This document shows, in pieces, positions 11,507 through 26,500 of a stretch of DNA of 64,000 nt (its first letter is position 1; every line of letters starts with the position of its first letter). Origin of the DNA: Theristus sp. LFF4_11 (taxonomy: Eukaryota; Nematoda; Chromadorea; Monhysterida; Xyalidae); contig JASANC010005553.1 in the NCBI GenBank assembly GCA_030248135.1, positions 1 through 64,000 on the forward strand, written 5' to 3'. The translations under genes were made by a program, and so were the position numbers. A model generated the notes under the pieces. That model searched no databases. It was not told the origin of the DNA and saw only the letters and a list, made by a program, of their open reading frames with translations.

Positions 11507-14500
11507 TCAGTTGTCAAAGTCTTGTTTGCATATGAACTCTCGCACATAGCCGAGACCAGCGGGGGGACTGCAGCTCTTTGCGCAAGTGTAAACCAGCAAC
11601 GTGGCCCAGTCGATGCTATGCTCGATATTGTCCACGTCAAGTAAGCGCAATAGATGTGGCATCACCTGACGAAATGTTAAACAATAAAAAATATCATATG
11701 TTTATTGGCGCTCAATTGGATGGCGTTGAATAAAACGAATTGGCTCGTTATGAATGAAGCGATTGATTGTATGATCATTTCAGCGGAGATTTTTTTGAAT
11801 CATTACGATTCTCAAACGTGGTGAAAAACTCATGGTATTGTTCAAATTCCATTCACCACGTCAACCAAGTACTCCGTAAGTGCAAGGAAAACTCGCCGCA
11901 ACCTGGAACTCAAACTGGCGTTCACTGCCACACAGCTCGCACGGAGGCGTCTGCTCGCTTGCCAATGGGGCCGCCAGCAGTGGAGCGCCGTTGCGCTGGT
12001 ATCTGCAAAAACGATAGTTTCAAAAAAGCTTACAATTGTTTTTTTTTCATTTGGTTCTGCGACTGAATGCGTTTGCAGACGTGGAAATGAGATTAGTTTT
12101 ATGTTTGATGCGGTTATTCAAGATTATCCTGGTGACTCGGCCGTATCTCAGGGACTCGGGTTACTTTACCAAGTTTGAATTTCCGCCGTCAAGCGTGAAA
12201 CTGCTCTTCCACCTATGCGAGCATTGTGTCGCAAAACCAAAAGAAAGTATAATATTCCAATCGTGGTACACCACTGCGCTCCTGAACGAAATTATGAAAC
12301 CTCACAGTTCCGTTTCTCTTCACGCAAATTGATTGACAAATGTCTGCTCTTTTTAAAGCATCCCTCACACCATCCAATCAGCGAGCGTTTCGCCAAACTA
12401 AAAAAAAACCGTTGCCATTGCCAATACGAGCAGCACGCACACCTCAACACTTGCTCCGGATTGCGTTGCAGCGCTCGATGGAACCGCCTGAACCAGCGAT
12501 CCTCCGTTTGCTCCTCCGTATCCAGCTCAATCTCCGGTGTCGGCGTCGCCACCACCGACCCGCTGCTTGTGCCATTCTCGAGTTTCTCGTGAAGTTTGCT
12601 TTGCAGGAAACTGCGGTACTCCGCCATTCGCGCGTCGTCCGTTCTGAATGTGTGGAAAAAAACAACGCAATGTGAAAGGAATGATGCGAACAACGAATGT
12701 GGAGGGAAAAGTTAAACGATAAAAATCTTGAACTGAATTGAACGCAGCGCAACGATTGAATACATCGGCAAATGGAACGGTTTGGAGCAGGGTTTCGTTG
12801 CTCAACACGTTATCGGTGTCTTCTGGCCCATTAAGAAAACCAAAAATGAAAAACAGGTGGTGGTGCGGCTTGACAAACAACACAACACGACCACATTCAT
12901 CTGAACGAATCAACAAACAGCAATTTAGGCGATGATTTTAGCTGGGTTTAACCAACAAAAGCGTATAGAGAACACCGTCGAATAGGGCGCCCATCGAGTT
13001 TTCTCCGTCATCAAGTGCCGAGTCGTCTCTGTCATCTCTTGGCGGGCCTCGATCCCCCGAACACTCAGACCAGAATCTAACCCGGTACGCACCCAGTCAG
13101 ACCATATCAGGGTGACAAAGCCGAACTGGAGCCAGGAAAAGTCGAACCGCCCACCGCAAACTCACTTTTCACACTTTGCCGTCGTCGTGTCGGCCGACTC
13201 CGTCTCAGTGTACAGTTCGTATTCGGCGAACAGCCACGGATTCGCTATTGGCGTTTCCGCCGATGCATCGGCAGCAGCGGCACAGCCGCATTCCGCTTTG
13301 TGTCCGAACTTCCAGTGCAGCGCCTGATGCTCTCGACCGCAGTAGCGCGACCGCTCGCAGCGGCCACAACTGAAGTACAACAACTGTTAGCTCGTGTTTT
13401 GCATTTTTTTAGGACAGTTGTACCCGTCTTTGAGAGTTCTACTAGGAACGGTTAATGCAGATGTTTTTCGTCTGTTTGCCATGACTTATGTTGTGCGTTG
13501 AAATAAACAATCTGAATCTGAACAAAAAAATACATTTTGAAAACGTGGCAGGCCGCCGTTGATTGGTTGCACAGTATGAGTATAAATTATACACAGACAA
13601 TCTGCCAAATGGAGATACTCGTTGCTTTGAAAGAGTCAAAAAAACGAAACAGACACGAGTGAAGATCAAACATTGAACGCAAATCCAATCTGTGCGCTGA
13701 TTGGTCAGACAATGCTCAAAATCGGCGGTGCTAAAAACCACCGAACACTGCTCGAAGTATAAAACGAAAAACCCCAATTGAATTTGTTTATCTGACCGTT
13801 TCTCGGCTAAACAGCCGCAGATGGTGCAGACATTGCTGAAATCGGACAGCACTTTCTCAGGACGGTAATCGCGAGACTCGCTCGGCTCCGGGGGCGCCTC
13901 GTCCGGGTAGAATTCATTTCTAGAATAGATGAAACACACGACATTGAAATTTGGAGTTCGTTTCTGCTGACAGGACACTTTTGTGGCGAAAATCAAACTG
14001 GAAACGCTGATTGGTCGACAATTGAGCTGCAATTTTCGTCTGGTCACCGGTCATGCGTTTTGCACAGTACTCGAAATCGAAAAACGTGAAATTCCCCCAA
14101 AAAACCGAGGCGCATAAAAAGAACAGACACGCGTGGCAGTTGACAGCGAAAGACGGCGAAATTCGCGGCTGTGTTCGGCTGGCAACAGGACGGCTGGCGA
14201 CAGACGAAAACAAACAGCGACCGGTGGAACGTGTCGCCACCGTGCTCTAGTTCGTCCGCACTGGACGCAATCGGCGCGTACAGTTGAAGCAGAAAGCACA
14301 TCGGCCGTGCGCATGTCTGCAAACGAAACAACAACAACAAAAAAAACACGTTCAAATTTCAGGTGGCCGAAAACCATCGCCTGGCTGACGCTAACTTAAA
14401 CGGCATTCATGAAGCAGTATTTAGTGACGCGTAGCAGAGCAGTGGCTACGCGTCACTAAATGCTGCTTCATGAATGCACCTTTAGTGCGCAGTGGCGGCA

Positions 14501-17500
14501 ACGAACACGACAAACAAAAGGATGGAACTGGTTGGAAATCCCACCACTGCAAAGTGTTGCACACGGGTTTTTATGTGATTTTCATATTCGACAGACGACA
14601 GACCAATCTTGAACGTTTCCTGAACTTTTTCCTAAACCCCCCAAAATCCTGGCTCACACCTGACACGCCAGGTGTTGCGCCGTCGGCAGCGGCTTGTAGA
14701 CGAGCCATTCCGGTGTGCCGCCGACCTTGCCGAGCGGAAAGTACCAGCTGCGCAGGCGGTGACGCTCCTCGCGCTCCACGGCCTCGCAGAAACCGAGCTC
14801 GATCGCATGCAAGCACAGTTCTTTTGAGCGTTCCAGACGTTCGCGATCGATTTCATCATCTTCCGAGTCGCTTGAATCGTCCATGTTTCGTTTTCTTTTG
14901 AATTGTATTACATTTCTGTCGATTTCGTTATCGGTTTTTCAGCACTGTCGATTTCGTCACTCAGTCCGCAAGTTGTCGGTCCACAACACGGTTGTGAGTG
15001 TGTGACGAGTTCAAAATTGTTTGTTTGCTTTACAATTCGACAGGTCAACCGGTCAATTAGTGTCAGTAGTATCAGTCGGGTTCATAATTCAAGTAAATTG
15101 CGATTATTATCCGCACGGGTGGTCATATCTATTTCGGTCCGTTTGAATGTCTATTTTTTTCAATTTGCAACTTTTTCAGTCCTGTTTCACCGGTTCGTCG
15201 ACAGACGGCGCACCTGGCACCCCCGGTGCGGCGCGGAACTCCTCCTTCCAAGCGGCATAAACGAAAAACGCCAAAATGATGTGCACCTCAATGACGGCGA
15301 TTATTGCAGCGTACAGATTAGCGTCCGAAGAGTGATAGTTGAACCAGTCTGCAGAAGTTGGTTTTGAGGAATTTTCATTCATTTATTTCATCCGAATTAG
15401 CTCAGAACGTTTTCATAGCGGCGCTTTCAATATGATCTGTGTCTGGGGTAGGGGTGGTAAAAAACGTTTTTTTTCAAATCCATGTATATAAAACGGTTTT
15501 TTATACCGCGTCCGGTTCTTTATACCCGGTTTTTTTACCGACCCAGTATCTGAAGAATCCTGTGATTGCGACAATTTCTGGTACTCTGATTTTACGCAAA
15601 CCGCTGAATAATGAGTAAAAGACCACAATTCTAGCCAGAAACTGTATGTGTTTCAATGGAAACGTATTCCAATCTTGATTTTATTTGAATCGGTGGCGCT
15701 TAGAGAGAATGCAGCATCAGAAAAATTATCAGATGCGAGTTTAAAACAAAAAAAGCTAACGCAAAACAGATTGACATGTGCAACAGCAAGGAATGTGATA
15801 CATGCAAATCAATTGAACTGACATGATCGAGAGATATGTAACTGCACAACAATTTTACCGCATTTCTAAACACAAAAGATCACCGAAATCACGAACCCGC
15901 ACAGACGAAAGAAGTGAACCAAGAACAAAATTGAAAGAGCAAAAAATCAGATGGAGATTCGGGTCACTATCACCAGTACAACAGCACGAAGACATCACCA
16001 ACAAAACTTTGAGCACTTTCCGAGTTCAAAGACACAAAATTTCAAGAAATTTGACTGAATAAATATCGCGGCGTTTCTCGTTTATTGTTGAAAATTTAAC
16101 CGAATTCTGAAAAATAACCAAATCTTTGCTGTATTAGTTTCTTCACTTTGTCAACAAAAGAACTAGCATAAAAAGCGCAAGCGGCAGTTTTAAAGCGGAA
16201 AAAGCGTGAAACTGTCAAACAACGAAACACAACATTGCCATGTAGACCAAACTTGAACAGATAAACAAAGAACAAAGCTGGAAAATAAAGCGAACGCCGA
16301 CCAGAGCCAGCCCATTGGCGGTCGACCGAGATAGGACATGGAAGGAGAGGCACGGGTCTCAGGGTGCTTTATTTATACCAAGAGCGTGAATTGTGTTCTC
16401 CAGAACATCAAGTTATGAAGTGGCGAAAATGAAAATTGAAATGGATATGCGGAATACAGTGCATTTTGAGTGATTTCAAAAATTGAAATTTGGGTCCTTC
16501 GGCGGTATAAAAAACCGGAAAAAAACCAAAATTTACGCGGTAAAATATCGGTAATTTATTTTGGCCATTTTTTGGCGCCGGTATAAAAAACCGTTTTTTA
16601 TACCGTTTTTTATACCGAAAAAAACCGTTTTTTATACCGACCCACCCCTAGTCTGGGGCTCGGCAGCACGACAGAATGATACAGTCTTTGACTCAAAATA
16701 TAACATATCCAACTAGCTGAGTGGTTGGAGATCACGACGCACGCATTTCGGGCAGGCATTGGTGTGGAGACGGAGTTTGGTTTGCACAGAAAGCATTCAT
16801 CACGCGATCGCCAACCAATCAGCTAGTTGGATATCATAGGATAGGGCAACATTGTTACGGTGTTGTGAACTGAGTGTACACCGACCATACTTTACCAATC
16901 CATCTTAACGTAGAGTCGAACTTCACCGGCAATCAGCTGATTGGCCGCATACTATCCCGCACCCGTGGGTTGAACGCACAAACCAATCGGCTCCTGCTCT
17001 GCCAAAAACGAACACAAACCTTGGAGCAGTCGCTTAAAAAAGAACAATGATCCGAGCGGCAGCAGAATGATCAATGCGCTGTAAATCACCAGTCGCTTCA
17101 GCGCTCCGCTGACTTTGGAGTCACGAAAATCCGGTATGAACTGCTCCATTCGTCAGAATGTCTGAATTGTTGAACTGACTGAAACATATATGAAACGACG
17201 AAAAAACGAGAAACCACCACTGCCAAAGTACCAAATTCTTATTGCCGGAGCAATCGCGACTTCCACCATTCTCTTCAACTGCTCCATAACCAATCTAATA
17301 TTCGCACAAAAAAGTATGACACCAAGGGAAGCACATCCTTTCTTTCAACAAAAAAACAGAACGCCCATCAGTTGTTTCTTTGAATTTCATTCTTTCACAA
17401 GCATGACAAACATGATTCAACAACTAAACAGATCAATTCAAATAAATAGACATGAAACGACCAGAAAACCGACTGCGCCGAAATTGCACTCAATAACAAT

Positions 17501-20500
17501 CAAAAAAAAGTCAACCAAAAAAAGTTAATTATAAAGTCAGCACTTTTGTTGTACATTCATACCCATCGCAACAAATCATGCGACAGCAAAATGACAGAAC
17601 AATAACAAACCCTGAGATCATACAGACAAACTTGTGAAAATTACAAAATAGAAAAATCAACCCGAATGGTGATCAAGTTCACAAAATCAACAGTTACAGC
17701 AAGTGAAACCAACAAACAAGAACACAAATCAATCTTATACTTGAAATGAAATAACAAAAACACACACCTTAAAACAAACAACTCAGTTCAGTCAGTATCA
17801 GTGCTCAACTGGACTTTGTCATTTTCTGGTCACGATATTCTTCTTGAATTGCAGTTCGAACGAAACACGCTGCAATGAAGCACACGGTTGAAATGGCGCA
17901 AATGGCGGCGTAATACATGGCGTCATCCGAATCGTAACCGAAATGGCCTGCGAAAATTCAAAAGATGAACGAGAATCGTTCAGCAGACAGAAGGCAATCG
18001 ACATCAATGCTGTCGGCAACAAGCAAAAAAAATTTATCGATCGCATCGATCTTTGTTCAAAAAGCAAGAGTCAAGACGAAATACAAGACAGGACATAGAA
18101 AAACTCTCACCTTGAAACAAAAACCATTTCGTTCCGAACAACACAATGATTGGAAGAGTGCACATAAAAACACTGTAAATGATCAGGCGACGAATAGCCG
18201 TTGCGGCGTCTGGATCGTCCCAGATATTTTCATTTTCAGTTGCAGGTGGGTTTTCGGTTTTCTCGGTTAACGTTTCGGATTCGCAAAAATAGCTAGGTTT
18301 TGACGTAACGTCGTCCACATCACCGTTTTGCACCACCATTCGCTTCGCTTGCTGCCTTGTCATTACGCCCCCGCTCAGATTCAGATGGCTTGTCTTTGAT
18401 TCCATTATTTGACCAGACATTGCTTGATGGTGACGCGTCAAACGACGACGGATTAGGAACCTGCAACGACTACATTGAAACACGCCAGAAAATTCAGCCA
18501 AAGCTGACAATCTAGGCACTTTCGCTTTGTTAAAAAGGTAGAGGGGGGGGGGGGGCGGTGGTAGGGTTAGGGGAAAAAAATCCGGATTTTTTTTAAATAA
18601 AAATTTAAAAAAAAAAAATTTTTTTTTACAAGTTAGGTTTGTTCGAAGCGTCTCGTCGAGCTGAGTTCATCTATAGTCGGACTGGATAATTTCGGGCATT
18701 AGCTGATTGGCTGGTGGGTTACCGTAATCAGATTCAAACGCGGGCCATTCAAATTGCACTTTGCTTTTTTAAACTTTTTAATTTTTGAGTGATTGTGTTG
18801 ATGAATGTTTGGATTTTTAATGGGCAAAACTTGTTTATTATTTATGAAATACAGAAACATCAAAAAAGTACATTTTAAGGCGAATTTTTATTTTTTTCAG
18901 AAAAAAGAACGACGGCGACGGTGATGCGCTCTCGAACCTCGAAAAGTGAATATTCATTTGAAAACCAATTGCTTTTCAAAATTTTCCCACAAAACAAATC
19001 ACCATAAACAAAATTTTTAATTAAAAATCCAACACAACAACATTTTTAGTTGTCGTCGTTGCCGTCGCCGTCGTTCTTTGTTGGAAAATGAATTTGTGCC
19101 TTTGGAAACAGCTGTTTTTAGTTTTTCTGCATCTTTGAACTGTTTATAGACAATTTGTTGCAGTTTAACAATACAGAACAGCAGCTTTCATGGCCAAATT
19201 TTAATTTACATTTGTCACCGTCGTCGTCGTTCTTTTTTCTGAAAAAAATAATAATTCGCTTTAAACTTTACTTTTTTGATTTTTCTGCATTTCATAAATC
19301 ACAAACAAGTTTTGTCCATTAAAAATTCAAACATTCATCAACACAAACACTCAAAAATTAAAAAATTTTAAAAAGCAAAGTGCAATTTGAACGGCCCGCG
19401 TTTGAATCTGATTACGGTAACGCACCAGCCAATCAGCTAATGCCCGAAATTATCCAGTCCGACTATAGACTATTTTCAGAACGATCCGGAAAACTATAAG
19501 AGCGAAAATCGTGTTTTATTGAAATTATGTCCATTTCATAGAGGGAAAGTTGCATTTTCAACAGTAAAACAGGACAATTTTCGACGTGTACTTGAATATT
19601 GAACCGTTCTTAGTTGTTCCTCTTTAGAAAATTACCAAAATTTGACTGTGTTCAAAAATTCCTGTTTGCTGCAGCTAAGTCGGCAACCCCTGTCGACCCG
19701 GTCGCCCCCCCCCAAGACACTTACTTTCAGGTTCAACCAGCTATGCTATCTGCCACATGGCGAGAGCCCACTCTTCAAATCATCGTATCGAAAACACGTA
19801 CCATGATTTCGCGATCACGTTGCGGGCAACTGACAGACGCAAGTTTAACACGTTAGTTTAGCTCAGCACGCAAGTTTTAACATGTGGCCATTAGGGATGG
19901 AGCCGGTTCCGGTCCGGATTCCGGTTTCCGGATTCCGGCGCCTAAAATTGGATCCGGATCCGGTCCGGATTCCGGCGCAATTTTGCCGGATCCGGCCGGA
20001 TCCGGCCGGAATGGCCGAGACCCGCGAATTAACCAGTTGATTCCTCCGTTTCAGAGCTGTTCAATGGTTTGACAAATTTGTTTCGGTGCTTTGTTGGTTT
20101 TGTTGTTGTGCATTTGACATGTGATCAGTGAGCGTTTCTTTAGTTTAGTGTTCTGTTCAATGGTAAATGGTTCACTGCTTTTGTCTTGAGTGGTAAACTT
20201 ATGTGCAGCATCGTCCACTTTAAAAAACGTGGCTGCCAGCTTTTGGCCAACGTTGTTGATGAACAATAGCAGGGTTTTTTTTTGAAATCAGCCATCTTCG
20301 TTGGTCATATTAAGTTAGCTGTCAAACAGTTGCTTTTATGTGAGCCCCAGAACACCAGCGATTTTAACGACGTGTGGTAACGTGGGTGTGCGGAGGTGCC
20401 GTGATCCCCTAAAACCCGATACCCCCCCCCCAACGACAAATCCACGAGACGACGAATCCATTTCAATGGTGTTGCCCGCCGTTTGCGCACTGAAGCAGCG

Positions 20501-23500
20501 CATCGAACAAGTCGATGCGAGTATCATTGGTACGACGAAAAAAACGCTGCTGACCAGCATCGACACACGCTTCCGTGCGCTTTTCCACAACGAATCCAAC
20601 ATCATGGCCACGTACGTTGATCCGCGATTCAAGAATACTGCAGTCGTCTTCGAAAATGAAGGCGCGATTCGTTGTGAACTACTTCACAAAGAAAATCTTG
20701 AAACGACTGGAGACGCCCACAAACTGCGACGATACATCCGAGATCGCGAACAACGACGATGACGAAAGTGAACGCGAGCCCGAACCAAAAAAGAAATCGA
20801 CTGGCCTCTACGGAGGCATCGAGTTTCACGCTGCGCGACCGCGCAACCCGTCAGGCGAATCCAGTCTTGAAGACGAACTGCGCGGCGCAATGAATATGTA
20901 CGAGTCGGATGATTTTATCGACGAACCGGACAAAAGTGATCTAATGCTAGTCTTTTGGCGGCTGAACTCGTCTAAATACCCCAAACTATCAACAATCGCG
21001 CGCAGATACCTGGCACCGCTACCAACAAGCGTGGCAAGCGAACGAATGTTCTCTGAAGCCAGGCAGGTGTTTGTGTACAGCCGATCTCGTCTGTCAACTC
21101 AGAACGCCGAAAAGGTCATGTTTCTGAATGGAGTGTTGCCAGCACTTGATTATCCCTATGCGATGTGAATTTTGTCAATTGTTGTTGTTGTAATTTTTGG
21201 TTGGTTCACGTGCTGTGTCTTGCTGACTTTGTTTCTGTGTCTGTGCTGTTTTATGCTGAAAATGTAATGAAGAAGCGACGAAATGTGCGTAAATGTTTTT
21301 TAGACATAAAAAGGCCATTCAGGTCCGGATTCCGGCAATTTTTGCCGGATCCGGCCCGGCCGGAATGGGCTTTTGCCGGATCCGGTCCGGATTCCGGCAA
21401 ATTTGCCGGATCCATCCCTAGTGGCCATGTTATCGGGTATCTGAAAAACGGTCGTGTGATGTGGTATTAACCAACATCTCCGCTCCAATTGTTTAACAAT
21501 ATATCGCACAACTCCATTGTAGACCTATAACATACGCCAATCAACAAAATATCATGTTCATCTCATGGCCTACCGACTGAAAAAACATGTTCTAAGTTGC
21601 AAGAAAACGATTTCTGAAACGATATTTCAATTCAGTTAAGTCATTTCAACGCTAAAAATTGACTCTAGAAGTCATCCAAATCGAAAAACATGGAGTACGT
21701 CTAGGGTTAGGGGAAAAAAAATCCGGATTTTTTTTTTAAATTAAAAAAAAATTTTTTTTAAAAAAAAAAAAATTTTTTTTACAAGTTAGGTTTGTTCGAA
21801 GCGTCTCGTCGAGCTGAGTTCATCTAGACTATTTTCAGAACGATCCGGAAAACTATAAGAGCGAAAATCGTGTTTTATTGAAATTATGTCCATTTCATAG
21901 AGGGAAAGTTGCATTTTCAACAGTAAAACAGGACAATTTTCGACGTGTACTTGAATATTGAACCGTTCTTAGTTGTTCCTCTTTAGAAAATTACCAAAAT
22001 TTGACTGTGTTCAAAAATTCCTGTTTGCTGTAGCTAAGTCGGCAACCCCTGTCGACCCGGTCGCCCCCCCCCCAAGACACTTACTTTCAGGTTCAACCAG
22101 CTATGCTATCTGCCACATGGCGAGAGCCCACTCTTCAAATCATCGTATCGAAAACACGTACCATGATTTCGCGATCACGTTGCGGGCAACTGACAGACGC
22201 AAGTTTAACACGTTAGTTTAGCTCAGCACGCAAGTTTTAACATGTGGCCATGTTATCGGGTATCTGAAAAACGGTCGTGTGATGTGGTATTAACCAACAT
22301 CCCCGCTCCAATTGTTTGACAATATGTCGCACAACTCCATTGTAGACCTATAACGTACGCCAATCAACAAGATATCATGTTCATCTCATGGCCTACCGAC
22401 TGAAAAAACATGTTCTAAGTTGCAAGAAAACGATTTCTGAAACGATATTTCACTTCAGTTAAGTCATTTCAACGCTAAAAATTGACTCTAGAAGTCATCC
22501 AAATCGAAAAACATGGAGTACGTCGGTCAAAATGACCAAATAATGACATGTACCTAAGCACACAAAGAAGTTGGGAAGAAAATTTGGTTTGAACTTTCAA
22601 AAAATAATGCCATAAATCGAATTTTCAGAGCAAAGTAGAAGAAAAATTTTTCAAATTTTTTTTTAAGTTTGAAAAAAAAAATCCAAGTTTAAAAAAAAAA
22701 AACGAAAAAAAAAATAAAAAAAATTTTTTTTTTCAAAGCCCCTGTCAAAATGACCAAATAATGACATGTACCTAAGCACACAAAGAAGTTGGGAAGAAAA
22801 TTTGGTTTGAACTTTCAAAAAATTATGCCATAAATCGAATTTTCAGAGCAAAGTAGAAGAAAAATTTTTAAATTTTTTTTTTAATTTAAAAAAAAAATTC
22901 AAATTTAAAAAAAAAACAAAAAAAAAATAAAAAAAAAATTTTTTTTTTCAAAGCCCCTAACCCTAGGCGGGGGGTAGAGATGTCAAAAAAAAAATTCTAT
23001 TTTTTTTCTTTAAAAAAAATTTAATTTTTTTTAAAATCAAAGTTGTTCAGAATTTTTCAGGGAGTCCGAATATTACCATCTGAGGAGCCACCGACTTACC
23101 ATATGACCCCCACTCATATGGGAGGAGGGTGAAAATTTCAGACTTGGTTTCGGCGACCCCATTTTTCCACCGACGACATCACGTCTAGGGTTGTTAAAAA
23201 AACAAAAATCGTCATTTTTGTTTTAAAAAAAATTTAAAAAAAAAAATTTCAAAAATCAAAGTTGTGCTAAATCAATCAGGGAGTCCGAAGAACCACATAT
23301 GATATGCAAGCGCCTCCCGAATGACTCCCGTATGGCGGAACTTTGCAGATTTTGTTTTGGTGACCTCAATTACCCCTTTTCCAAACCGTCACCATGCCTC
23401 TTCTTGTGTTTTGACCTCCAAAACGTCACTAATTGTCCCCAGCTAAGCTAATGCTAAAGTGAAGACAAACATACCGCCTTGAAATTCGATCAATTCTTCT

Positions 23501-26500
23501 GATGGTGTCGCGACGACACGACACGAAGCAGCAACCAGACAACGTAGCGCTTGCAAACGGAGCAGCGAGCACAATCGGACGCTCTGCGAGGCGAATCGTC
23601 ACCTTATCTGCATCGGAAATGGTAGGCTAAGCTTTGGGACGCTCAAAAACTTCATCGCAGATGTTGTCGAAGCCTAAAATCAGTCGGTAAAACGGCCCAA
23701 AATCGACTGCTAAAGGTTTTACGAGGTATAATCAAAGAAAATTTTTGTTGAACTTTCGAAAAATTGTGCCAAAATTGAGGTTTTCAGAGCATATTAAAAG
23801 AAAATTTTTCGAATTAAAAAAAAAAAATCGGCATTTTTGTTTTTTTTTAATCACTTTTTTTTTTAATTTCATTTTTGTTTAACAACCCTAGTGCACACGC
23901 TCCGAGTCCGGCCCCAACAAAAACTTGTTCAAAACGCAACTGTTCTGACAGCTACCTTCTTGAAAAGGCTTGGCTTAGGTTAGGATTAGGTTAGGAATAG
24001 GTTTGAGGGTAGGCATCCACGACAAAACTCGGGATTTTTGCTTTAAAGTTCTCAAGTATGTTCATGCCGATAGTATGACACATTCTTCTGTTGGCTACAA
24101 CATTTTTTCTGCTCAATCCATTCGCTTTGCTCGTGTCTGTTCTGATAAAAAAGATTTTGCTTTTAATATCAAACTATTAAGTTCCACACTTATTGATCAA
24201 GGTTTTGCAAAAGAGAGGTTACTCTGCCGTTTCTTTCGGTTTGCTTCTTCAAATCACAATGTTCTCCTCAAATTTGGTCTTGACCAACCTACAAAATTGG
24301 TTGCCTTTGCTCTTTCCATTTTCTGATTCGTTTTCTTCAGCTCATCAATGTTCGGCTAGCATCACACTGATGATGGGCCACTAGTCGAACGAATCGAACA
24401 CGTCTGTGACTCAGGCCCGAAACGTGTTCGGTTCCACCTACTTCGTCTCTGTCGATACAATCCTTTTTCTTTTTGCAGGTGTGACGTTTTACATTGGCAT
24501 TTCCTGGTGACGTTCTCCATTTGCTTCGATTTTTCACTCGTTTTCCCGACGACATCAATGGGACGTTCCAACAAACACGCTCATTCTGCTGACAAACGAC
24601 GCGTTGTCACAGCCAAACGACAAAGAGTCGAAGTCGAAGAAGACAACGACAGTGTCATCTCGGAAGACGAACAGGTGTGTAGATTTGTAGTCTGCAGCTG
24701 TTACTCTTTCTTGTTTTTTGACATTTGTCCGTTTTCTTATAAGGACAACTACATCCAGCTGTTGCATGGTGGTTCTCTTTCATCTGGGATTACCATAGTT
24801 CTGTTTGTGAGGCGTGGTGCCCCTGGCACCCGCTCCGGACAGAATTATGGCTTTTCTATCTGTTTCACTTTTTTAGACCTATTCTCTCCGCACCTTTTAT
24901 TTCAGCACTCTTTTATGTTATTTTTGATACAGTTTTAGTAACAGCTTAACTTTTAATACTGGCACGTCATCATTTCTTTGCTTGCTCTGTCCTTCTAGCC
25001 CTTGTGGCTTGCATTACCGACTTCGGTCGGACGCCCCTTTATGGGGACTGCATTACCGACTTCGGTCGGACGCCCCTTTGTGGGGTCTGCATTACGGCCT
25101 TGTGCCGACCGCCTCAACTTCGGTTGGGGACTGCATTAACGACCTTTGAGGTCGTATGCCCTTCGGGGTTCGCATTAGGGCTTCTTGCCCACGTATTTTT
25201 CCCACATTCTCCTTTTGGATATAGTTGCTCTTATAGTTGATTATATAATTCCTTTTGTCTTTAGTTCTAGACACATTTTAATTTGCCATTTATTCGTCTT
25301 TGTTTCGTTTAGGAGGTTGAAACCGGTAACCGCTCACATTCCACTAGTTCTGCTAGGTCTACTTCTAGTGCTAGTGTTGCTAAAAAAGCTGATTTGCGTA
25401 AAGCAATTCAGCGAATTGAAGCTCTTGAGCGTAACGGTGCGAGCGCACGCAAGCAGATTGGTGCAGTTTCGAAACGACTCGACAATGTCGAACGCGCGAC
25501 CAAGGCCAACAGCATCCGCATCTACTGGATGGACCGTGAGGCTGATGGCCCCAATCTCGAACAACAAGTCCGCAAATTCTTTGTCTCGTCACTCGAATTG
25601 CCGGCGGAAGAAGAAAGCAGTTTGCGCATCGCCAATGTTCACACCGAGGAGCAAGGAAAGTGTGTCGTCGTCAACTTCAGTGAAGCACGTCACTTCTATC
25701 GCGTCTTGGAACTGAAGAAAAATCTCAAGAATCACCTCAATTCGCAGAACAAACCAGTGTCGATCGTCAAGAATCTGAGCGAAGTTGATCGTTTCGAACA
25801 ACGCAAGGCTTCCTACGTGCGCAAGTCTTTGGAGAGCAAGCAGAAAAAAGTCGTGAATAAGACACACGTGATTTTGGTTGTTGATTCTGTCGAGGGGCAC
25901 TATTCAAAGTTTCTCACTATGGCCGACCTCACCAAGGTGCAGCTTGAAAAGGCCGTGATTGATCAGATGAATAAGAAACGCGATGAAGCCATCCGCAGTA
26001 GGGCCGCGCAGAACTGAATCTTGTAGACGAATTTGTTTGTGCCTTTTTATTTTTGTGCGTTTTTGTCACATGGTAGTAGTTCTTTGGTTCGTGTTTTGGT
26101 TTTATTATTTTTCTGCCTCATTTTTCCTTTGGGTTTTTTGACAGTTTGTCGTGATAGTGTTCTGCAGTTTCCTGATTTGCGTTTATCAGTTTAGACTTTT
26201 TAGTTGGCTAATTTTTTCTCGTTGCATAAATTCTGACTAGTGCTTTTGCTTTAGTCTTTTTATTCTCGCAGTAATGGGGGGAGCTGTACCTCCTGCGAAG
26301 AGCAAAACAACCAGCGGGACCGGGTATGGATCTGGTTAAAAGTCACGGTGTATGCCGGCACATGTGGCGCCTAGCCTCCGGTCTGACGGTGGTCGTACCT
26401 GGGAAACCGGGGAGGGACTTCCTTAACCGCGGCAGCCCCGCGGATCCCTCCGGCATCTTCCATCTCATAGGAGGAGTCGCCTATGAGACAGGAAGTAAAA